DNA from: UBA7359 sp038142205 | GTDB taxonomy: Bacteria > Pseudomonadota > Gammaproteobacteria > Eutrophobiales > Eutrophobiaceae | Direction: 5' to 3' | DNA length: 64,000 nucleotides | Assembly (NCBI GenBank): GCA_038142205.1 | Contig: JAYQJO010000001.1 | Location: forward strand, 496,001 to 560,000 | Made by a program: the position numbers and the translations under genes | Part shown: piece after piece, positions 45,341 through 54,068 of the stretch | Numbering within the stretch: the first letter of the stretch is position 1 | Layout: the number at the start of each line of letters is the position of its first letter | Notes under the pieces: model-generated | What the model was told of the DNA's origin: nothing | What the model saw: the letters and a program-made list of their open reading frames with translations, nothing else | The model's database searches: none

Positions 45341-46693
45341 ATGAATACTGTTTTAAAAAAAATACTTTTGCTCTTCACGTTTGCGATCACATTTAATGTT
45401 TATGCAGAAAGCAATAGCATAGAAAAGCTTGGCAATGAATTAACACCTTTGGGAGGAGTAAAAGCAGGTAATGCTGATGGAACAATTCCAGCGTGGCAAG
45501 GTGGATTAACCAAGCCGCCTGTCGAGTATAATAAAGGAGGATATTATATTGATCCTTTTTCAGATGATTCGATTTTATTCACGATTACCAATAGTAATGT
45601 GTCTGAATATGCTGATAAATTAAGTGAAGGTCATAAAGTATTACTCAAAACGTATCCTGATACTTATAAATTAAACGTTTATCAATCACGTCGTACAGCA
45701 GCAGCACCACAACATATTTATGATGCAACTAAACGGATTGCTGCTACAGCAGAGTTAACAACTGATGGAAATGGTGTGACAGGCGCGATAGAAGGAATAC
45801 CTTTTCCTATCCCAGAAAATGGTCTTGAAGTGATCTGGAATCATATTCTGCGATGGCGAGCCAATTCAGTAGAAAGACATATCGTGCAAGCCGCACCAAC
45901 CAGAAGTGGTAAATACACACTAGTAGAGTTTGTAGATCAATTTAACATGCTGTACAACAAAGAAGGTATGACAGAAGACAAGATGGATAATATCTTGTTG
46001 CACTTTAAACAACAGGTAGTCGCGCCTGCCAGGCTTGCCGGTGGTATCTTACTGGTTCATGAAACTATGAATCAGAATAAAGAAAAGAGGAAAGCCTGGT
46101 TGTATAACCCGGGGCAACGTCGGGTAAGACGTGCGCCAAATGTTGCGTTTGATAATCCGGGCACGGCTACTGATGGTATGAGAACTAATGATCAATTCGA
46201 TATGTATAACGGTAGCCCAGAAAGATATAATTGGAAGTTAATCGGCAAAAAAGAAATTTATGTTCCTTATAATAATTACAAGATAACAAGCCCTGAACTT
46301 AAATATAAAGAGATATTAAAACCACTACATATTAATCAGGACTATCCTCGTTACGAACTTCATCGTGTATGGGTCGTTGAAGCAGCGTTAAAAGATGACG
46401 CTCGCCACATCTATAAAAAGCGTAAGTTTTATATTGATGAAGATTCCTGGCAAATACTGGTTGTTGAACAATACGATAATCGAGATCAGTTATGGCGTGT
46501 GTCAGAAGGTTTAGCAATGAACTTTTATGATGTTCCTAATCTCTGGACGGCAGCTGAAGTACATACCGATTTACAGTCGGGCCGATATTTAGTGATTGGT
46601 CTTTTTAACGAGAGCCAACCTTATCAATTTGGTGTTGATATTACAGAAGCTGACTTTTCCCCTGCAGCATTAAGAAGAGAGGGTAAACGCTGA
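45341..46693 (+). CDS. DUF1329 (LolA-like) lipoprotein-sorting-type protein
   Basis: 450 residues with a signal peptide (ILLLFTFAITFNVYA) and the conserved opening ELTPLGGVKAGNADGTIPAW. Further on are VNLL-type repeats replaced by KRKAWLYNPGQRRVRRAPNV, the DNPGTATDGMRTNDQFDMY block, and ELHRVWVVEAALKDDARHIY. DUF1329 has a LolA/LolB-like fold thought to bind lipids in the periplasm. It lies 11 bp after DUF1302. Confidence 0.88.
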   Translation: MNTVLKKILLLFTFAITFNVYAESNSIEKLGNELTPLGGVKAGNADGTIPAWQGGLTKPPVEYNKGGYYIDPFSDDSILFTITNSNVSEYADKLSEGHKVLLKTYPDTYKLNVYQSRRTAAAPQHIYDATKRIAATAELTTDGNGVTGAIEGIPFPIPENGLEVIWNHILRWRANSVERHIVQAAPTRSGKYTLVEFVDQFNMLYNKEGMTEDKMDNILLHFKQQVVAPARLAGGILLVHETMNQNKEKRKAWLYNPGQRRVRRAPNVAFDNPGTATDGMRTNDQFDMYNGSPERYNWKLIGKKEIYVPYNNYKITSPELKYKEILKPLHINQDYPRYELHRVWVVEAALKDDARHIYKKRKFYIDEDSWQILVVEQYDNRDQLWRVSEGLAMNFYDVPNLWTAAEVHTDLQSGRYLVIGLFNESQPYQFGVDITEADFSPAALRREGKR

Positions 46694-46712
46694 GTAGAGA
46701 GGAAATCTCTCA

Positions 46713-47726
46713 ATGTATAGACTTCTTAAATTAATTTTCTTTTTCACATCTCTGTTTTTCATTCAGAGTTCTATTTCGGATGAAAAAACACTTCCAGAAC
46801 AATCAATATTTTCAACACTTGCTGTAAGTTCTCTATTATTACAATCAGACCGGCAAGGAACATTAAGTGTTGTTGTTGGAGAAAGAGGTCATATTCTTTT
46901 TTCTCATGATAATAAAAACTGGGAACAGGCCTTAGTAGAAACCAGACAGGCTTTAACAAATGTTTTCATGCTAAATAAAAAAACAGCTTGGGCTGTTGGT
47001 CATGATGCAATAATTCTTAAAACAAATGATGCTGCAAAAACATGGAAGAAAATTTTTTCTGATGTAGATGAAGAAGCACCTCTATTAGATTTATATTTTA
47101 AAGATGATGTTAATGGGATTGCGATTGGTGCCTATGGTTTAGTCTATCATACTGAAGATGGAGGTAAAACATGGGGGAAAAGTGCATTAAACATTGTCAA
47201 TGAAAATAATAACGCAGCTAAAACAGATGAGATTTTTACAGATATATATGACATTCATCTTAACGATATAGCTTTTGCCGGAAATAAACGGTTTTATATT
47301 GCGGCAGAGTCAGGTTATGTTTTACGTTCTGATGATGATGCTAAAAGTTGGATAAACTTGAAATTGCCTTATCAAGGTTCTTTTTTTGGAGTCTTACCTT
47401 TATCTTTTAATAAAGTTATCGCGTATGGATTACGTGGTCATCTTTATCTCTCTACTGACGCAGGAAGCACGTGGGAAAAAATAGAAACAGGAAGTACTGA
47501 AATGTTAACTGATGGATTAATACTTTCTGATGGAAATATCTTGATAAGTGGTCTGGCAGGCACTTTGTTAATCAGCACTGATGAAGGGAAATCTTTTCAT
47601 GCGTTAAACCTAAAGCATCGCTATGGTTTGACTTCAATGATAGAAACAAAAGACAGTTCAATACTATTAACGAGTGATGCTGGCGTTGTACTATTGCCTC
47701 AAGAAAAAGTGCTTTCTAAAGAATAG
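46713..47726 (+). CDS. YCF48/BNR-repeat exported protein
   Basis: 337 residues with a hydrophobic signal (LIFFFTSLFFIQSSIS) and beta-propeller repeats of the YCF48 (photosystem II stability factor-like) type. Several W/aspartate-box units are visible: AVGHDAIILKTNDAAKTWKK, AIGAYGLVYHTEDGGKTWGK, AYGLRGHLYLSTDAGSTWEK. In bacteria without photosystems this family accompanies DUF1302/DUF1329/MMPL sets, probably as an assembly or docking propeller. Its specific role is unknown. Confidence 0.85.
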   Translation: MYRLLKLIFFFTSLFFIQSSISDEKTLPEQSIFSTLAVSSLLLQSDRQGTLSVVVGERGHILFSHDNKNWEQALVETRQALTNVFMLNKKTAWAVGHDAIILKTNDAAKTWKKIFSDVDEEAPLLDLYFKDDVNGIAIGAYGLVYHTEDGGKTWGKSALNIVNENNNAAKTDEIFTDIYDIHLNDIAFAGNKRFYIAAESGYVLRSDDDAKSWINLKLPYQGSFFGVLPLSFNKVIAYGLRGHLYLSTDAGSTWEKIETGSTEMLTDGLILSDGNILISGLAGTLLISTDEGKSFHALNLKHRYGLTSMIETKDSSILLTSDAGVVLLPQEKVLSKE

Positions 47727-47729
47727 CGT

Positions 47730-50059
47730 ATGTCTGATTTTAAAATCATCTCCTTCATTGAAAACGTTTTATTTAAAAGGCGTGAAATCATAATCGCCTT
47801 TTTTTAATCATTACCTTATTTATGTCCTGGTCAGTCATGCATTTAAAAGTTGATGCTGGCTTTAGCAAAATGTTGCCATTGCAACATGAATACATGAAAA
47901 CTTTCTTAAAGTATCGTGATGAATTTGGTGGTGCAAATAGAATACTGGTTGCACTGACTGTAAGAGAAGGCGATATTTTTACGCCTGAATTCTTTAATGC
48001 GTTAAAGTTAGCGACAGATGAAGTTTTTTTTATACCGGGTGTTGATCGAGCGCGAGTCACATCATTATTCACGCCTAATGTCAGGTTTACTGAAGTTGTT
48101 GAAGACGGCATATCTGGTGGGAATGTTATACCTGATGACTTTCATGCAACAAAAGCAGATCTGCTTAAGGTAAAACAAAACATATTAAAAGCAGGAATAC
48201 TGGGAAGATTAGTCGCAAATGATTTTTCTGGTGCATTAATCAGCGCGCAATTACTGGAGATTGATCCAAACACAGGCAAAAAGCTTGATTATGTCAAAGT
48301 AGCTGAATTGCTCGAAGACAAAATTCGTAAGAATGATTTTAAAATCGATGTAGAGGTAAATTATCACATTATCGGTTTTGCAAAAGTTATTGGTGATATT
48401 GCTGAAGGGGCAAATAAAACCATCCTCTTTTTTGTCATTAGTTTTTTAATCACAAGCCTACTTGTTTATTATTACTCACAATCGGTAGTCGTTGCTTTTA
48501 TTCCTGTTTTTTGTTCGCTCATTGCAGTGATATTGCAGCTAGGTTTATTACCGCTTTTAGGCTTTGGCATTGATCCCATGTCTATACTCGTGCCTTTTTT
48601 GATTTTTGCAATTGGCGTGAGCCATGGTGTGCAGATGATAAGTGCCATACGTGTAGAAAATCATGCAGGATCAACAAGTATTGAGGCAGCAAGGAGAAGT
48701 TTCCGGCGATTATTTGTCCCAGGTATGGTTGCTCTTGTCAGTGATTGTATTGGTTTTATTACTATACAGTTGATTGAAATTGAAATAATTCAGGAAATGG
48801 CAATGACAGCCAGTATTGGTGTTGCCATGATAATTTTTACCAACCTCTTTTTGTTGCCTGCATTAGCTTCTTACATAAAAATAAAACAATCATACCAAAG
48901 TAAACTCAATAGACGCGCTACTTTACTTATTCCTGTGTGGGAAAAATTATCTGTATTGACTAATAAACCTGTTGCAGTTTCTATCGTTTTATTTTCATTT
49001 TTACTATTTGTGTTTGGTTTTTGGAAAGGAACGGAAATAAAAATAGGAGATTTGCATCAAGGTATTCCCGAGTTACATGGTGACTCTCGTTATAATAAAG
49101 ACACACGTACTATTACGGAACATTTTTCTATTGGTGTTGATGTTGTTACTGTTATCACAGAAACAATAGAAGAAGGTTGTATTAATTATGAAGTGATGGA
49201 GCTTATTGATCGTTTTGAATGGCATATGCGCAATACTAAAGGTGTGCAATCTGTTATTGCATTACCTACTGTAACAAAACGTATTAATTCAGGTTGGAAT
49301 GAAGGCAATCTGAAGTGGCAGGTTTTACCGAGAAACTCTGCAGTACTAACACAATCAGTGGCTTATGTGCCGACATCTTCAGGTCTATTAAATAATGACT
49401 GTAGCGTTATGCCTGTATTAATTTTTACAAAAGATCATAAAGCAGAGACTATTGATGCAATTATAAAAAGTATAAACAGTTTCAAAAAAGATAACCCTAG
49501 CGATATAACGGAATTTAAATTAGCAACGGGTAATGTTGGTGTTATGGCAGCAACAAATGAAGAAATAAAAAAAGCACAATTCCCAATACTTTTTTATGTT
49601 TTTAGCGCAGTTATATTTCTTTGTCTAGTTACATTTAAGTCTTTTCGAGGAATGCTATGCATTGTTATTCCTCTCGCTCTAGTTTCCGTATTAGCTTATG
49701 CGTTGATGACCTATTTAAAAATAGGTCTAAAAGTAAATACACTCCCTGTTGTGGCTTTGGGGGTTGGTATTGGTGTCGATTATGGTATTTACTTTTATAG
49801 TCGTTTTAATGAATGCTTTAAAAAAGGCATGTCTATAAAAGATGCTTATATTTATTCATTATCAACATCTGGGTTTAGCATTATTTTTACGGGAATAACA
49901 TTAGCTGTTGGTGTGATTACCTGGATTTTCTCGCCTTTAAAGTTTCAGGAAGATATGGGGATATTACTTACCTTTATGTTCTTGCTAAATATGTTAGGAG
50001 CTATTTTTCTTTTACCAGCTTTAGTAAGCCTTTTATTTAAAGACGCTTACAGGAAGTAA
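47730..50059 (+). CDS. MMPL/RND-family transporter, apparent -1 frameshift in a poly-T run
   Basis: Inner-membrane RND-type exporter. The frame starting at the ATG at 47730, 3 bp after the YCF48 stop, reads MSDFKIISFIENVLFKRREI then IIAFF and stops. Adding one T to the T7 at 47799-47805 continues LIITLFMSWSVMHLKVDAGF into the main frame, about 776 residues in all. Two MMPL/SSD-like membrane blocks are visible: residues near 210-350 (FLIFAIGVSHGVQMISAIRV) and near 620-770 (ALGVGIGVDYGIYFYSRFNE, the classic GXXXD element), each after a soluble loop. Probably exports a lipid or other hydrophobic cargo to the DUF1302/DUF1329 partners. Confidence 0.88.
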
Positions 50060-50176
50060 TCGGTAGCGTCGAGTTTGGATATTTATAGAGATACAGATGT
50101 TAGCGTGACGCAGGAAGCCAAAGTCGAATAGTTCGTTTAATAAAATATTTTCAGAAAAGCAAAGAGCATAAGTGTT

Positions 50177-50253
50177 TGGTGCCCTGAGCAGGAGTCGAAC
50201 CTGCGACTTCTCCCTTAGGAGGGGAGCGCTCTATCCAGCTGAGCTACCAGGGC
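50177..50253 (-). tRNA. tRNA-Arg (anticodon CCT)
   Basis: Minus-strand cloverleaf of 77 nt including an encoded CCA. The acceptor stem is GCCCTGG/TCAGGGC (last pair G.T). The D arm is GCTC/GAGC, and the anticodon stem is CTCCC/GGGAG with loop CTCCTAA. The T arm is GCAGG/CCTGC with TTCGACT. Anticodon CCT reads AGG. It is antisense to the nuo operon and the RND gene, downstream of both on its own strand. Confidence 0.95.
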
Positions 50254-50759
50254 GTATCAACGGAAAAATTTATAGCATAAAGTGGGGCGGAATAAAAATC
50301 AGATGGAAAATTAATTTTGGCTATGTTTAAAGTCGTAATTTTTTACTATTTTATGGTATAAAGTGCTGTTGGCGTGGGGCTATAAACAAAACAACTGTTG
50401 AACTGCCCTCGTGTAAATGTATTAACAAGTTAATTGTTTGATTATTTAAGTCTCGAACAGTTTTTCAAATTTAGAAAAAATGTGTTTTTAGTAAAAATAC
50501 TGCCATCAATACGTTATAGTTATACATTAAGATAACAATTAAACATCTTTTGGTGATTACTCTGATTTGTTCGTACCGATGAATTTTGTGAATTTGTCCA
50601 TCAGATTGTTTGATTTGAATGAAGATATAAGTGGTGACTCACAAAATTTGAAGATTTTATCGATTAATTACTGAATTTTTTTAAAGTTTTCAGTGCTTGG
50701 TATAAATCTTGTTTGTATAATAGGCTTAAGAAAACAGAATTAAATATTAATGTGTCCAA
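50254..50759. other. Non-coding region between tRNA-Arg and nuoA
   Basis: About 500 bp, AT-rich, without a recognisable gene in either strand. It must hold the promoters of the nuo operon (rightward) and of tRNA-Arg (leftward). No secG or tRNA-Leu, which often precede nuoA in gammaproteobacteria, is present. Confidence 0.5.
50697..50721 (+). promoter_or_regulatory. Candidate nuo operon promoter (-10 element)
   Basis: A consensus TATAAT at 50716-50721 lies 39 bp before the nuoA start. The nearest -35-like hexamer (TTGGTA, 50697-50702) is only 13 bp away, so the spacing is poor and the assignment tentative. Confidence 0.3.
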
Positions 50760-51128
50760 ATGCTAGATAATTATTTTCCAATTTTGGTCTTTATTACCAT
50801 CGGTTTGGTAATGGGAACGGTTTTATTAGGTTTAGGTTTAGGTTTAGGTAAGCTTCTTGGTCATGCTCGCCCCGATAGTGCCAAACAGTCTCCTTTTGAA
50901 TGTGGCTTTGAAGCATTTGAAGATGCACGCATGAAGTTTGATGTACGTTATTATCTGGTTGCAATACTTTTTATTATTTTTGATCTGGAAATAGCATTTT
51001 TATTTCCATGGGCTGTTGCGCTTGAGCATGTAGGCATGGCTGGATTCTGGGCAATGATGATATTTTTAGCCGTACTTGTTGTTGGCTTTATATATGAATG
51101 GCGCAAAGGTGCGCTTGAATGGGAATAA
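50760..51128 (+). CDS. nuoA: NADH-quinone oxidoreductase subunit A
   Basis: 122-residue membrane subunit of complex I with three helices. The conserved SPFECGFEAFEDARMKFDVRY loop (two blocks, about 43-63) includes the Cys loop near the quinone path, and FIIFDLEIAFLFPWAVALE follows. The N-terminal helix contains LGLGLGLG, encoded by a repeated TTTAGG hexamer. First gene of a complete nuoA-N operon, 6 bp before nuoB. Confidence 0.95.
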   Translation: MLDNYFPILVFITIGLVMGTVLLGLGLGLGKLLGHARPDSAKQSPFECGFEAFEDARMKFDVRYYLVAILFIIFDLEIAFLFPWAVALEHVGMAGFWAMMIFLAVLVVGFIYEWRKGALEWE

Positions 51129-51134
51129 TTATTC

Positions 51135-51614
51135 ATGGGTGCTGAAGAAAAAATTCACGAACAAGGCATAGTTACGACCAATATTGATAATTTAATCAAT
51201 TGGGCGCGTACAGGCTCGATGTGGCCGATGCCGGTTGGTTTAGCCTGTTGCGCGGTTGAAATGATGCATGCCGGCGCATCTCGTTATGACCTGGACCGTT
51301 TTGGTATTGTTTTCAGACCCAGCCCAAGACAATCTGACGTTATGATTGTGGCCGGTACGCTTGTTAATAAAATGGCACCTGCGCTTAGGAAAGTGTATGA
51401 CCAGATGGCAGAGCCGCGTTGGGTTATCTCGATGGGTTCCTGTGCGAATGGCGGCGGCTATTATCATTATTCCTATTCTGTCGTCAGAGGCTGTGACCGG
51501 GTCGTGCCGGTTGATGTCTATGTCCCGGGTTGTCCACCAACAGCTGAAGCACTGTTATTTGGAATAATTCAATTACAGAAAAAAATAAAACGAACTAATA
51601 CAATAGCTCGATAA
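51135..51614 (+). CDS. nuoB: NADH-quinone oxidoreductase subunit B
   Basis: 159-residue peripheral subunit carrying the terminal [4Fe-4S] cluster N2, which reduces quinone. Ligands are in GLACCAVEMMHAGASRYDLD (tandem Cys about 36-37), MGSCANGGGYYHYSYSVVRG and VYVPGCPPTAEALLFGI. Length and all four cysteines are normal. Confidence 0.97.
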   Translation: MGAEEKIHEQGIVTTNIDNLINWARTGSMWPMPVGLACCAVEMMHAGASRYDLDRFGIVFRPSPRQSDVMIVAGTLVNKMAPALRKVYDQMAEPRWVISMGSCANGGGYYHYSYSVVRGCDRVVPVDVYVPGCPPTAEALLFGIIQLQKKIKRTNTIAR

Positions 51615-51640
51615 ATCCCCATTAGAAGATAAAAGGTACG

Positions 51641-52324
51641 ATGGAATCTCCCGTCACTTTAAAAAATAAATTAGAAAAGCAATTCACTAGTGAAGTAATC
51701 ACTTATGAAATTGACTACGATCAAGTCACGATGATTTTGCCTGCTGAAGAGTTATTATCAGTGTGCAAGATCTTACGCGATGATGAACAGTTTGCATTTG
51801 CTCAATTAACAGATCTGTGTGGCGTTGATTATTCGGCTTTTAAACAGGTTAACTGGGCGACGAATGAAACAACTTCGACAGGGTTTGGTCGAGGAAGAGA
51901 GTCCAATAAAAAAGCAACAGTTAATGAAGAACTACGCTTTGCTGTTGTTTACCATTTACTATCGATAAAAAACAATATCCGTTTACGTTTACGCTGTTAT
52001 GTTCCCGGTGAGCCACCTCGTATTGCTTCTGTTACAGATATATGGAACTCAGCTAATTGGTTTGAGCGTGAAGCATTTGATTTGTTCGGTATTGTTTTTG
52101 AAGGACACCCTGATTTAAGGCGTATTCTGACCGATTATGGCTTTATTGGTCATCCTTTCCGTAAAGATTTTCCTTTAGAAGGGAATGTTGAATTGCGTTA
52201 TGACGAAGATAAAAAACGTGTTGTTTATGAACCTGTGACAGTAACGAATCGTGTCCTGGTTCCGCGCGTTATCCGCGATGATAACCGTTTTGTTGAAACG
52301 GAAGAGGAGCAAACTGATGCCTGA
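51641..52324 (+). CDS. nuoC: NADH-quinone oxidoreductase subunit C
   Basis: 227-residue peripheral 30-kDa-type subunit, separate from nuoD rather than fused as in enterobacteria. Diagnostic segment ANWFEREAFDLFGIVFEGHP (about 137-156) followed by LRRILTDYGFIGHPFRKDFP. It has a central insert (WATNETTSTGFGRGRESNKK) seen in other gammaproteobacterial NuoC proteins. Its end overlaps nuoD by 8 bp. Confidence 0.95.
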   Translation: MESPVTLKNKLEKQFTSEVITYEIDYDQVTMILPAEELLSVCKILRDDEQFAFAQLTDLCGVDYSAFKQVNWATNETTSTGFGRGRESNKKATVNEELRFAVVYHLLSIKNNIRLRLRCYVPGEPPRIASVTDIWNSANWFEREAFDLFGIVFEGHPDLRRILTDYGFIGHPFRKDFPLEGNVELRYDEDKKRVVYEPVTVTNRVLVPRVIRDDNRFVETEEEQTDA

Positions 52325-53570
52325 AATTCGTAATATGACAATGAATTTCGGACCCCAGCATCCGGCCGCACACGGTGTGTTAAGACTGGTTCTGGAAATG
52401 GATGGAGAAGTGATAGAGCGCGCTGACCCGCATATTGGTTTATTACACCGTGGAACCGAGAAACTTGCAGAAAGCAAACCATTTAACCAAAGTATTGGTT
52501 ACATGGACCGTCTCGACTATGTCTCAATGATGTGTAATGAACATGCTTATGTTATGGCAATTGAAAAATTACTCGGAGTGACGCCGCCAATACGTGCACA
52601 ATATATACGTGTTATGTTTGACGAGATTACTCGTATTCTGAATCATTTAATGTGGTTGGGAACACATGGTCTCGATATTGGTGCGATGACGATGTTTCTT
52701 TATTGTTTCCGTGAGCGTGAAGATTTAATGGATTGCTATGAAGCTGTCTCTGGTGCACGTATGCATGCAACCTATTATCGCCCCGGTGGTGTATATAGAG
52801 ACTTACCTTCTATTATGCCTAAGTATGAAGCGTCGAAATGGCACAATCAGGAAGAAGTTGACCGCTTAAATGAAAACAGAAAAGGCTCCTTGCTCGATTT
52901 CATCGAAAACTTTACTGAAAGATTTCCAGGCCATGTTGATGAATATGAAACTTTATTAACTGATAACCGGATCTGGAAACAGCGTACTGTTGATATTGGC
53001 GTGGTTACGCCTGAGCGTGCTTTACAGTTAGGCTTTACTGGGCCCATGTTACGTGGTTCGGGTGTCGAGTGGGATTTGAGAAAAAAACAACCTTATGAGG
53101 TTTATGATCAACTCGACTTCGATATTCCGGTTGGAACAAATGGCGATTGCTATGATCGTTATGTCGTGCGAGTTGAAGAAATGCGCCAATCAAATCGTAT
53201 TATTAAACAATGTGTAGATTGGTTAAGACAAAACCCCGGGCCAGTTATTCTGGATGATCACAAATTAACACCTCCAAAACGTGAAGAAATGAAAGATGAT
53301 ATGGAATCGTTAATTCATCACTTCAAATTATTTACAGAAGGTTATTGTGTGCCGGAAGGTGAGTATTACTCAGCAGTAGAGCACCCAAAGGGCGAGTTTG
53401 GTATCTATCTTATTTCTGATGGGGCAAATAAGCCTTATCGTTTAAAAGTGCGTGCGCCAGGCTTTGCGCATTTAGCGTCGATGAATGAAATGGTGAAAGG
53501 ACATATGTTATCAGACGTCGTAGCAGTAATAGGTACACAAGATATCGTATTTGGTGAGATTGATAGGTAA
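52317..53570 (+). CDS. nuoD: NADH-quinone oxidoreductase subunit D
   Basis: 49-kDa subunit forming the quinone pocket with NuoB. Start chosen at the ATG at 52317 (MPEIRNMTMNFGPQHPAAHG), giving 417 residues, the normal length; a 22-residue upstream extension would lie entirely in nuoC. Visible: HPAAHGVLRLVLEMDGE with the quinone-site His, RVMFDEITRILNHLMWLGTH, YRPGGVYRDLP, and the C-terminal DVVAVIGTQDIVFGEIDR. GGAGC lies just before the start. Confidence 0.97.
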   Translation: MPEIRNMTMNFGPQHPAAHGVLRLVLEMDGEVIERADPHIGLLHRGTEKLAESKPFNQSIGYMDRLDYVSMMCNEHAYVMAIEKLLGVTPPIRAQYIRVMFDEITRILNHLMWLGTHGLDIGAMTMFLYCFREREDLMDCYEAVSGARMHATYYRPGGVYRDLPSIMPKYEASKWHNQEEVDRLNENRKGSLLDFIENFTERFPGHVDEYETLLTDNRIWKQRTVDIGVVTPERALQLGFTGPMLRGSGVEWDLRKKQPYEVYDQLDFDIPVGTNGDCYDRYVVRVEEMRQSNRIIKQCVDWLRQNPGPVILDDHKLTPPKREEMKDDMESLIHHFKLFTEGYCVPEGEYYSAVEHPKGEFGIYLISDGANKPYRLKVRAPGFAHLASMNEMVKGHMLSDVVAVIGTQDIVFGEIDR

Positions 53571-53573
53571 CGT

Positions 53574-54068
53574 ATGACTGACGCAACAAAAATATTAACC
53601 GAACACACGCGTTCAGAAATTGATGCGTGGTTGGAAAAATACCCAGAAGACAGGAAGCAGTCTGCTGTTTTAGCTGCGCTTAGTGAAGCACAGCATCAGA
53701 ATGATGGTTTTCTTACTACCGAATTAATGGATGCGGTTGCTGCTTATCTAGGTTTATCGAATATTGCTGTTTATGAAGTAGCTTCTTTTTATTCGATGTT
53801 TGAAACAGAGCCTGTTGGACGACATAGTATTTCAGTTTGTACCAATATTTCCTGTATGTTGATGGGGTCAGATGATGTTGTTGAACATATTGAAAAAAAA
53901 CTCGGTATAAAAACAGGTGAATCGACGCCGGATGGTAAGTTTTTTATTAAACGTGAAGAAGAATGTTTGGCTGCCTGTTGTGGTGGGCCAATGATGATGG
54001 TTGATCATAAGTATTATGAAAAACTGACGCCTGAGAAGATTGATGAAATTTTGGACGAACTTGAATGA
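53574..54068 (+). CDS. nuoE: NADH-quinone oxidoreductase subunit E
   Basis: 164-residue 24-kDa subunit with the [2Fe-2S] cluster N1a of the NADH module. Thioredoxin-like fold ligands: CTNISC (about 96-101) and EECLAACCGGPMMMVD (about 133-148). IAVYEVASFYSMFETEPVGR is typical. It begins 3 bp after nuoD and overlaps nuoF by 4 bp. Confidence 0.96.
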   Translation: MTDATKILTEHTRSEIDAWLEKYPEDRKQSAVLAALSEAQHQNDGFLTTELMDAVAAYLGLSNIAVYEVASFYSMFETEPVGRHSISVCTNISCMLMGSDDVVEHIEKKLGIKTGESTPDGKFFIKREEECLAACCGGPMMMVDHKYYEKLTPEKIDEILDELE

